In this document: in pieces, positions 1-5,057 of the stretch
How the letters are laid out: each line of letters opens with the position of its first letter
How positions within the stretch are numbered: the first letter of the stretch is position 1
From: Gp6-AA40 sp035496255
GTDB taxonomy: Bacteria; Acidobacteriota; Vicinamibacteria; Vicinamibacterales; UBA2999
Length of the DNA stretch: 5,057 nucleotides
Assembly: GCA_035496255.1 (NCBI GenBank)
Contig: DATJEU010000084.1
Coordinates: 1 to 5,057 of the forward strand
Direction of reading: 5' to 3'
Notes under the pieces: model-generated
Databases searched by the model: none
Told to the model about the DNA's origin: nothing
What the model saw: only the letters and a program-made list of their open reading frames with translations
Made by a program: the position numbers and the translations under genes

Positions 1-30
1 CCTTCCCGTCGCTCGCCAACGGCGTGCGTA

Positions 31-2502
31 TTGACCGATCCGGTGGTACAAGCAGTGCTTCCCGATCGCGAAATGCTCACCACTCTGGCGCACGACCTTC
101 GGTTTGCGGCGCGCATGCTGTGGCGCAATCACGGGTTCGCCGCATCCGCCACGCTGATTCTCGCCCTCGGCATTGCCGCAAGTACGGGACTGTTTGCGGT
201 GATCGATGGTGTGGTGCTGCACCCGGTGCCGTATACGGGTGCGGAGCGCATCGCGCAGGTGCACCTGGTGATCCCATCCCGCCGGCCTCGACCGGCGATG
301 GTGACCGCCGACGAATTCCGCACGCTGCAGGCGGCAGCCACGCTGGATGGCGCCTACATCCAGGAGAGCTTCACCAGGACGATCGCCGGAACGTCATTCC
401 CCGAATCGGTACCAACGGAGTTGTTCAGCGGCAACGCGCCGTCGATGCTTGGCATGCAGCCGTTGCTCGGTCGCGTGTTTACCGAAGCGGACGCGCCGAT
501 CGGCCGCGAGCCGCAGCGCGTCGTCATGCTGACCGACCGCTTCTGGCAGCGTCGCTTCGCGGGCCAACCGGATGCGCTCGGACAGACGCTTCGTCTCGAC
601 GGCGAACCGTTCACGATCATCGGGATCATTCCCCGCGCATACGCCACCAGCGACATCGTCGTGCCGGAGCGGATGACGCTCGCACCGAATGCGACGTGGC
701 CGGTCACGGTGCGATTGAAGCCCGGAATCTCGCTGGTCCAGGCCGAGGCCGAACTGCAGACCCTCTACGACCGGTTCAAACGTTCGCGACCCGCCGGCTA
801 CCCACCGAGCTTCCGCGTGCAATTGAGCCGGCTGGTGGATGACGAACGGGGCAACGCCAACATGCCGGTCCTCGGGCTGTTGTTCGGGGCGGCGGCGCTG
901 CTCCTGTTGATCGGCTGCGCCAACGTGACCATCCTGCTGCTGGCGCGCGGCCGGTATCGGACGCGCGAGATGGCCGTGCGTCAGGCACTCGGTGCAAGAC
1001 GCTGGCGGCTGGTCAGCCTCCTGCTCGCCGAAACGCTGCTCGTCACGATCGCGGCCGCCGGTCTCGCGCTGCTGGCGGTGAGGTACGCGTTGCCGTTGCT
1101 GCTCGCGGAAGCGCCGGTCCGCAGTGTCGTCGCGGGCCGCGCGGACCGCATTGTCGTCGGGCCGACGGCGATGCTCTTCGCCACCACGGTGAGCGCGCTG
1201 GTGTCGATGATCGTCGGCGTGTGGCCCGCGTTGGCCGTCTCACGGGCGGGGAGCGATGCGATGCGCACGGCCTCGGCGGCGAGGCCGGCGTCCGGCGCGG
1301 GTCGCGCCAGTTCGAGTGTCCTGGTGGCCGCGCAGGTGACGATCGCCGTGGTGCTGCTGGCAGGAACCGGCGCCGCGCTTCGCGCCCTGCTCGACCTCTA
1401 TCGCGCTCCGCTCGGCTACGACCCGACGAACGTGACGCTGGCACAGATTCAGTTGCCGGACGGGAGTTACACCAACTGGCAGGCGCGGGTCGCGTTGTTT
1501 CAGCGTCTGCGATCGGAGGTGACGCGGGATCCCGCCGTGGAGGGCGCGGCGATCAGCCTGATTCCCACCGGACCGCCGCCGATGTCCGGGATCCCGACTC
1601 GTATCGACGCCGATGGCCTGCGTTCCGACGATCGTGAAGTGCAGGTGTTCTCGGTGACGTCCGACTACTTCTCGACCCTGAGAATGCCGCTGGTGCGCGG
1701 GCGCTCCTGGTCGGTCGCCGACGACGAGCGTGGAGAACCGGTGGCGGTGATCAACGAGACGATGGCGCGGCAGTTGTGGCCTGGCGACGATCCGATCGGC
1801 AAACACGTGCGCGACCGATCATTCCTCGAGCGGAAGCCCCAATGGCTGCTGGAGGCTCCCGGTCGCGACGGTTCGTTCGAGGTGATCGGCGTCGTGCGAG
1901 ATGCGCCGAATCAAGGCCTGCGCCAGCCGATCGCGCCGGCGATGTACTACCCTTACACCGTCGCGCTGAGCGATATCACGCTGCTGTCGGTGCGCACGAA
2001 GGGGAATCCGCGTGCGTTCGAGGATCGCCTGCGCGCGGCGGTCAGCCGGGCCGACGGGAACCTGCCGATCTTCCGGTTCATTCCCCCGGATACGTTCATG
2101 GGCCGGCAGGAAGGCGGCTTCGTCAGCGGTGTGCTCCTGGGATTTGCCGGCGTCGCTCTCGTGCTCGCCTCGTTCGGGTTGTTCAGCGTCGCCTGCTACA
2201 CGATCGCTCATCGCACGCGGGAGTTCGGGATTCGAATCGCGCTCGGTGCGGCACCCGGTGCCGTGCTCCGATCGGCGCTCCAATCGACCATGCTGGCGGT
2301 GTTCGCCGGTCTCGGGGTGGGATTGGTCCTGAGCGTTGGCCTCAGCTCCGTGCTCGCGCGGTGGTCGATCCGCAATGTCGACGATCCGGTTGTCCTGGTG
2401 GCCGCCGGCGCCACGCTGCTCGTGTCAACGGTCATTGCGACGCTCATTCCCGCTCGACGGGCGATCGCGATCGAGCCAACGATGGCGTTGCGGACCGAAT
2501 AG
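31..2502 (+). CDS. ADOP-type ABC transporter permease (duplicated FtsX/MacB-like)
   Basis: This is an inner-membrane protein of the FtsX/MacB permease superfamily in the duplicated form known as acidobacterial duplicated orphan permease. By family knowledge it should work with an ABC ATPase in efflux or mechanotransmission; its substrate is unknown. Numbering from the TTG at 31, it shows a first membrane helix (about 36-63), a MacB-like periplasmic domain (about 65-265), three FtsX helices (about 278-304, 328-357, 377-402), a linking helix (about 428-450), a second periplasmic domain (about 460-690) and a second FtsX unit (about 697-722, 750-775, 785-807). The cytoplasmic signature occurs twice: TREMAVRQALGA at 311-322 and TREFGIRIALGA at 729-740. 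The C-terminus PARRAIAIEPTMALRTE is typical. The start is uncertain: no strong Shine-Dalgarno is seen before TTG 31, ATG 73 gives MLTTLAHDLRFAARML, which resembles usual short-form starts, and the frame stays open to base 1. No ATPase gene is visible. Confidence 0.92.
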   Translation: MTDPVVQAVLPDREMLTTLAHDLRFAARMLWRNHGFAASATLILALGIAASTGLFAVIDGVVLHPVPYTGAERIAQVHLVIPSRRPRPAMVTADEFRTLQAAATLDGAYIQESFTRTIAGTSFPESVPTELFSGNAPSMLGMQPLLGRVFTEADAPIGREPQRVVMLTDRFWQRRFAGQPDALGQTLRLDGEPFTIIGIIPRAYATSDIVVPERMTLAPNATWPVTVRLKPGISLVQAEAELQTLYDRFKRSRPAGYPPSFRVQLSRLVDDERGNANMPVLGLLFGAAALLLLIGCANVTILLLARGRYRTREMAVRQALGARRWRLVSLLLAETLLVTIAAAGLALLAVRYALPLLLAEAPVRSVVAGRADRIVVGPTAMLFATTVSALVSMIVGVWPALAVSRAGSDAMRTASAARPASGAGRASSSVLVAAQVTIAVVLLAGTGAALRALLDLYRAPLGYDPTNVTLAQIQLPDGSYTNWQARVALFQRLRSEVTRDPAVEGAAISLIPTGPPPMSGIPTRIDADGLRSDDREVQVFSVTSDYFSTLRMPLVRGRSWSVADDERGEPVAVINETMARQLWPGDDPIGKHVRDRSFLERKPQWLLEAPGRDGSFEVIGVVRDAPNQGLRQPIAPAMYYPYTVALSDITLLSVRTKGNPRAFEDRLRAAVSRADGNLPIFRFIPPDTFMGRQEGGFVSGVLLGFAGVALVLASFGLFSVACYTIAHRTREFGIRIALGAAPGAVLRSALQSTMLAVFAGLGVGLVLSVGLSSVLARWSIRNVDDPVVLVAAGATLLVSTVIATLIPARRAIAIEPTMALRTE

Positions 2503-2536
2503 CGCGTCAGTCGGCTTGTTCCGGCGAACGGGACGA

Positions 2537-2563
2537 TCCGACGTATGACCAGCGTTCGTCGGA
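2537..2563. repeat. Second, weaker inverted repeat
   Basis: TCCGACG at 2537-2543 and CGTCGGA at 2557-2563 are perfect 7-bp complements separated by 13 bases. They lie between the ADOP stop and the stronger hairpin. This could be a first stem in the 3' untranslated region of the ADOP transcript. The stem is short and the region is full of CGGA/CGTC words, so chance is a real alternative. Confidence 0.3.
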
Positions 2564-2593
2564 CGATCGTCTGTCGGGCGATCGTCTGTCGGG
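2549..2593. repeat. 15-bp tandem repeat in convergent intergenic gap
   Basis: Two perfect, directly adjacent copies of the 15-mer CGATCGTCTGTCGGG lie at 2564-2578 and 2579-2593. The preceding 15 bases (2549-2563) match the unit at 10 of 15 positions and may be a decayed third copy. The first perfect copy sits within a 10-bp palindrome GACGATCGTC at 2562-2571. The array runs directly into the hairpin at 2588-2615. It lies between the convergent permease and iron-permease genes, so it is not coding. Its function is unknown; it could be slippage-derived expansion at the edge of a palindromic repeat. Confidence 0.75.
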
Positions 2594-2615
2594 CGGGTCG
2601 GAAGACCCGCCCTAC
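2588..2615. terminator. Hairpin between convergent genes (possible bidirectional terminator or REP-like palindrome)
   Basis: A perfect 9-bp inverted repeat, GGGCGGGTC (2591-2599) and GACCCGCCC (2604-2612), encloses the loop GGAA. After a C/T mismatch it extends by two more pairs (2588-2589 with 2614-2615). In a plus-strand transcript the loop would be a GNRA-type tetraloop closed by C-G. It sits 86-113 bases past the ADOP stop and 21-48 bases past the FTR1 stop, where both convergent transcripts should end. Neither strand has a T-tract after the stem, so it is not a canonical intrinsic terminator. It may instead stabilise the mRNA 3' end or be a dispersed palindromic element. Confidence 0.5.
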
Positions 2616-2635
2616 GCACACGGAACCGCGATCGT

Positions 2636-3574
2636 TCAGGCCGCGCGCGCGGCCGCGGATCGCGGCGACGGATCACGGGCGAGATAGTAGGAGCCGAGCA
2701 CCAGCACGGCGGCGAGTGCCTGCCCGGTCAACGTCTCGACGGTCGGGAAGACGGCGAACCACAGGCTGACCCATTCCGGCACCGGCAGGTGTACTGGTGT
2801 CGCGGGCAGCCAGTGCGCGAGCTGCATTTCCTGGACCTGTTCGCCGACCATGACGAGCAAAACCAGTCCGAGCATCACGCCGGTAAAGACCAGCATTCGC
2901 CGGTACGGCAGCCGGCGCTGCGCGATGAACGTGAGCATCCCGACCACCACCGTCAGCGCCAGTCCGGCGGCGACGCCGTACATGACGGGCGCTCCGCCCA
3001 GCTTCAGGCGATACGACTGCAGGAACAGGACGATTTCGAAGCCTTCGCGGTACAGCGAGGTGAACCCGAGCAGCGCCAGCCCCCACCAGATTCGCCGGGG
3101 CGATCCGTCCCGCAGCAGCGACTGTTTGGTGCGGCTGTGCATCGAGATCCATCCGGTCCAATACACCTTGTGGAAGAACCAGTTCATGACGATCAGCAGC
3201 ACGATGATCGCCAGGAGTCCGGTCGCCGCCTGGAGATGCAGTGCGGGCACGCTCTCGGACAACGAGTCGAGGATGCGGACGGCCCCGAACCAGGTCAGCA
3301 GGCTGGCGATGAAGGCGACGCCGGCACCAGCCGCAACCGGACGCTGGTAGCCCCGCGTGTCGCCGCGCATGTTGGTCGTGATCGCGGCGAGGACGAGGAT
3401 GCACTCGAGTCCTTCCCGGAACACCAGGACCGCGATGTCGAGCACGCGGGCACCGAACGCACTGTCGCCGAGCGGATCGGGCATGCCGCCGACGACCAGG
3501 GCCTGCAGCAGCAGCACGGCGCCGATCGCCGCGACGCCGCCGAACAGGACGAGACGCTGAAAGAAGTTGGTCAT
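2636..3574 (-). CDS. FTR1/EfeU-family iron permease
   Basis: This is a 312-residue polytopic membrane protein of the FTR1 high-affinity iron permease family (yeast Ftr1p, bacterial EfeU), which moves iron across the cytoplasmic membrane. Both hallmark iron-binding motifs are intact: REGLE at residues 53-57 and REGFE at 176-180, each inside a helix. Membrane segments are estimated at 7-29, 44-65, 79-102, 112-134, 163-187, 193-217, 225-245 and 270-298. That is one more than the usual seven, because a hydrophobic segment precedes the first REGLE helix. A later Met at residue 31 (MPDPLGDS) is an alternative start that would remove it. The ATG at 3574 is preferred because the promoter ends just upstream, although the Shine-Dalgarno is poor. 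No EfeO, EfeB or multicopper-oxidase partner is in the window. The gene is convergent with the ADOP permease. Confidence 0.93.
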   Translation of the reverse strand: MTNFFQRLVLFGGVAAIGAVLLLQALVVGGMPDPLGDSAFGARVLDIAVLVFREGLECILVLAAITTNMRGDTRGYQRPVAAGAGVAFIASLLTWFGAVRILDSLSESVPALHLQAATGLLAIIVLLIVMNWFFHKVYWTGWISMHSRTKQSLLRDGSPRRIWWGLALLGFTSLYREGFEIVLFLQSYRLKLGGAPVMYGVAAGLALTVVVGMLTFIAQRRLPYRRMLVFTGVMLGLVLLVMVGEQVQEMQLAHWLPATPVHLPVPEWVSLWFAVFPTVETLTGQALAAVLVLGSYYLARDPSPRSAAARAA

Positions 3575-3592
3575 GAGGCCGCCGGCCGTGTT

Positions 3593-3609
3593 CGAGACTG
3601 AGTCTCAGT
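3593..3609 (-). promoter_or_regulatory. Candidate Fur-like operator upstream of FTR1
   Basis: Two overlapping perfect dyads are present: GAGACT-G-AGTCTC at 3594-3606 and ACTGAG-T-CTCAGT at 3597-3609, with centres 3 bp apart. On the minus strand, 3607-3593 reads TGAGACT-C-AGTCTCG, which matches the classical Fur 7-1-7 half sites (TGATAAT-n-ATTATCA) at 9 of 14 positions by hand count. The site covers the end of the predicted -10 and the expected transcription start, 20-36 bases before the iron permease start codon. A repressor bound here would block the promoter. Iron regulation is inferred from the gene product; another dimeric regulator such as a DtxR-type protein is possible. Confidence 0.6.
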
Positions 3610-3635
3610 ATTCCCGTTACGGGCGGCGACGTCAA
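3607..3635 (-). promoter_or_regulatory. Sigma70-type promoter for the FTR1 gene
   Basis: On the minus strand a -35 box TTGACG (3635-3630, 5 of 6 to TTGACA) is followed by an exact 17-bp spacer and a -10 box AATACT (3612-3607, 4 of 6 to TATAAT). Transcription should start near 3600, leaving a leader of about 26 bases before the ATG at 3574. The -10 box overlaps the dyad symmetry at 3597-3609. The spacer also holds a small dyad CCCGT-T-ACGGG (3613-3623). Its presence suggests FTR1 is transcribed independently of the upstream PQQ dehydrogenase gene. Confidence 0.6.
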
Positions 3636-3713
3636 GGTTCTATGCAGCGCGGCCCCGTTCCCGGCCACCCAGCGGATGCAGCCGTTGGCCTGCGGGGCGG
3701 GCGGCGTCAACGC

Positions 3714-5057
3714 TTACGGCAAGGCGTAGGCGAGCAGTTCCGCGCCGTCGGTGCCACTGATAGCGAGCACGATGTACTGCCTGCCGTTGATCTGATAGCT
3801 CATGGGCGAGCCGGTCTGCTTCGCCGGCATCTCCACCGCACCCACGTCCTCACCCGTGCGCTTGTCGTAGGCGCGCAACAGCGCCACACGCTTCCCGGCG
3901 TCGTTGGTATGCACGCCGCCTTCACCAGCGACGACGAGCGTCTTCGTCGTCAGCACACCGATGAACGTGCGACCGGGTTGGCCGAGTCGCGGCAGGTTCA
4001 GCCCCTTGAGCGCGGGATGATTCCTGATGTCGTCCGGCGTCGAGCTGTGCGTCTTCTGCCAGACGATGTCACCGGTGTTCATGTCGTAGGCGGTGATGTG
4101 GTCGTACGGCGGTTTGATCAGCGGCAGTCCCTGCACCGTGGCACCGCCGCGTCCGCGGGCTCCAGCGGCCGCTCCAGCACCGGCACCGGCGCCGCGTGGA
4201 CCCGGACCCGCCGCCCGCGCCTGTCCGGCCACGTAGGCCATGTCGGTCTGCGCCGGGTTGCCCGGTACCAGCGCGTTCACAAAGACCGTGGCGTGCGAGT
4301 GGATGTAGAGATAGTTGCTCTCGGGATCCATCGAGCCGCCCGGCCAGTTCGCACCGCCGACTTCAGAGGGCAGTTGCAGCGTCCCGAGCGGGCCAGCAAG
4401 GCTGCTGGCGACCGGCGGCGTGAAGATCGGTCCGAGCTTGTAGCGCTTGGCGACCTCGATCGCTTCCGCCTTGAGTGCGGGCGTGAGGTCCATCAGATCG
4501 CTTTCTGTCACGCCTTGCCGATCGAATGGCGCGGGCCGCGTCGGGAAGGGCTGCGTCGGGCTGCTCTTTTCCTTCGGCACGTTCGACTGCGGCACCGGCC
4601 GTTCTTCGATCGGCCAGATCGGTTCACCGGTCTCGCGATTCAACACGAACAGGAACGCGCTCTTCGTCGGCTGCGCCAGGGCCTTCACCGTACGGCCGTT
4701 CAGGCGCATGTCGAACAGCATCGGTGCGCACGGAATGTCCCAATCCCACACGTCGTGGTGCGTGGTCTGGAAATGCCATTTGCGCTGCCCGGTCTTCACG
4801 TCGAGTGCGACGATGCTGTCGGCGAACAGCGTGTTGCCGGGACGATGACCACCGTAGTAATCGCCGGTGGGCATTTCGGTCGGCACGTAGACCAGTCCGA
4901 GATCCGGATCCGCGCTCATCTGCGCCCACGCGCCGGTGTTGCCGTTGTATTCAGCCGAACCTTCCAGCCACGTGTCGTACCCGAACTCGCCCTGCTTCGG
5001 AATCGTGTGGAAGATCCAGAGACGTGTTCCGGTGCGGACGTCATAGCCGCGCACGTA
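3714..5057 (-). CDS. PQQ-dependent dehydrogenase, glucose-dehydrogenase-like (5' partial)
   Basis: These are the C-terminal 447 residues of a pyrroloquinoline quinone beta-propeller dehydrogenase that resembles membrane glucose dehydrogenase (Gcd). Such periplasmic enzymes oxidise sugars or alcohols and pass electrons to quinone or cytochrome c. Taking the Tyr codon at 5057-5055 as residue 1, HHDVWDWD at 100-107 matches HHDLWDMD of E. coli Gcd, so Asp105 aligns with catalytic Asp466. Lys132 in QPTKSAF aligns with Gcd Lys493. Propeller repeats such as DVRTGTRLW, DVKTGQRKW and DMNTGDIVW are visible, and the end (SPMSYQINGRQYIVL ... LLAYALP) matches the Gcd tail with a shorter final loop. A Gly/Ala/Arg-rich stretch occupies about residues 279-306. 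The gene runs off the window: the GTG at 5054 is internal, and family length suggests at least 150-200 residues are missing. Any signal peptide, membrane domain or haem domain, and the true substrate, cannot be judged. Confidence 0.93.
   Translation of the reverse strand, partial: YVRGYDVRTGTRLWIFHTIPKQGEFGYDTWLEGSAEYNGNTGAWAQMSADPDLGLVYVPTEMPTGDYYGGHRPGNTLFADSIVALDVKTGQRKWHFQTTHHDVWDWDIPCAPMLFDMRLNGRTVKALAQPTKSAFLFVLNRETGEPIWPIEERPVPQSNVPKEKSSPTQPFPTRPAPFDRQGVTESDLMDLTPALKAEAIEVAKRYKLGPIFTPPVASSLAGPLGTLQLPSEVGGANWPGGSMDPESNYLYIHSHATVFVNALVPGNPAQTDMAYVAGQARAAGPGPRGAGAGAGAAAGARGRGGATVQGLPLIKPPYDHITAYDMNTGDIVWQKTHSSTPDDIRNHPALKGLNLPRLGQPGRTFIGVLTTKTLVVAGEGGVHTNDAGKRVALLRAYDKRTGEDVGAVEMPAKQTGSPMSYQINGRQYIVLAISGTDGAELLAYALP
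4140..4223 (-). other. Gly/Ala/Arg-rich low-complexity insert in the PQQ dehydrogenase
   Basis: About 28 residues of almost only Gly, Ala, Arg and Pro (QARAAGPGPRGAGAGAGAAA and on) interrupt the propeller between the segment ending in DMAYVAG and the one starting with LPLIKPPYDHITAYD. The reading frame is maintained across it. In E. coli Gcd the equivalent position carries a longer, Pro/Gly-rich but non-repetitive loop, so this is a variable surface loop that has probably expanded by slippage in GC-rich DNA. It should not disturb the active site. Confidence 0.7.

Noticed and set aside
24..842. A 272-codon plus-strand frame overlapping the start of the ADOP gene
   Set aside because: The Arg-rich, low-information translation is a shadow of the ADOP frame, which carries clear family motifs over the same bases.
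1776..2687. A 303-codon plus-strand frame overlapping the end of the ADOP gene and the gap
   Set aside because: It is a frame shadow rich in Arg and Gly typical of high-GC DNA, and it runs across the hairpin and into the convergent gene.
2789..3601. A 270-codon plus-strand frame antisense to FTR1
   Set aside because: The translation is rich in Asp, Glu, Gln, His and Arg, has no recognisable domain, and is fully explained as the complement of a membrane-protein gene.
3663..3690. Possible terminator hairpin (GGCCA ... TGGCC) after the PQQ dehydrogenase
   Set aside because: The outer stem is only 5 bp with a large, poorly paired interior and no T-tract, so it is not supportable in DNA this GC-rich.
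2673..3710. A 345-codon open frame on the minus strand overlapping the FTR1 gene
   Set aside because: It is the FTR1 gene read one frame off: an Arg/Ala/Gly/Pro-rich translation with no domain, while the FTR1 frame has intact motifs and membrane helices.
5052..5054. GTG as the start of the PQQ dehydrogenase
   Set aside because: The frame stays open to the window edge and the residues there (YVRGYDVRTG) align with internal Gcd sequence (RGFDVNTG), so it is an internal Val codon.
1..5057. tRNA or rRNA genes, CRISPR arrays, insertion-sequence ends, riboswitches
   Set aside because: Nearly the whole window is covered by three protein genes; the two short gaps show no cloverleaf, regularly spaced repeats, terminal inverted repeats with a transposase, or known riboswitch core.

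Overview
This GC-rich window (roughly mid-60s % GC by eye) is most consistent with an Acidobacteriota chromosome, perhaps the Vicinamibacteria. The best clue is a large duplicated FtsX/MacB-type permease of the 'acidobacterial duplicated orphan permease' (ADOP) type. A glucose-dehydrogenase-like PQQ quinoprotein carrying a Gly/Ala/Arg-rich insert fits the same origin. The assignment is inferred from gene content only; no rRNA or other marker is present.

Layout: (1) about 31-2502, plus strand, a nearly complete or complete ADOP permease (about 810-823 aa, possibly starting further upstream). (2) 2503-2635, a convergent gap of 133 bp with a 15-bp tandem repeat running into a perfect 9-bp hairpin with a GGAA loop, a plausible transcription end or dispersed palindromic repeat. 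(3) 2636-3574, minus strand, an FTR1/EfeU-type iron permease with both REGxE motifs. (4) 3575-3713, 139 bp holding a well-formed promoter for the iron permease (TTGACG, 17-bp spacer, AATACT) whose -10 and start region are covered by two overlapping dyads resembling a Fur box. (5) 3714-5057, minus strand, the C-terminal 447 residues of a PQQ-dependent dehydrogenase whose N-terminus lies beyond the window.

The three genes do not form an obvious pathway. The PQQ dehydrogenase and FTR1 permease are co-directional, but FTR1 seems to have its own, probably iron-responsive, promoter. The ADOP permease is convergent with them and has no ATPase partner in view. I found no clearly undescribed system. 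The most interesting signals are the operator/promoter architecture ahead of FTR1 and the repeat-hairpin element in the convergent gap.
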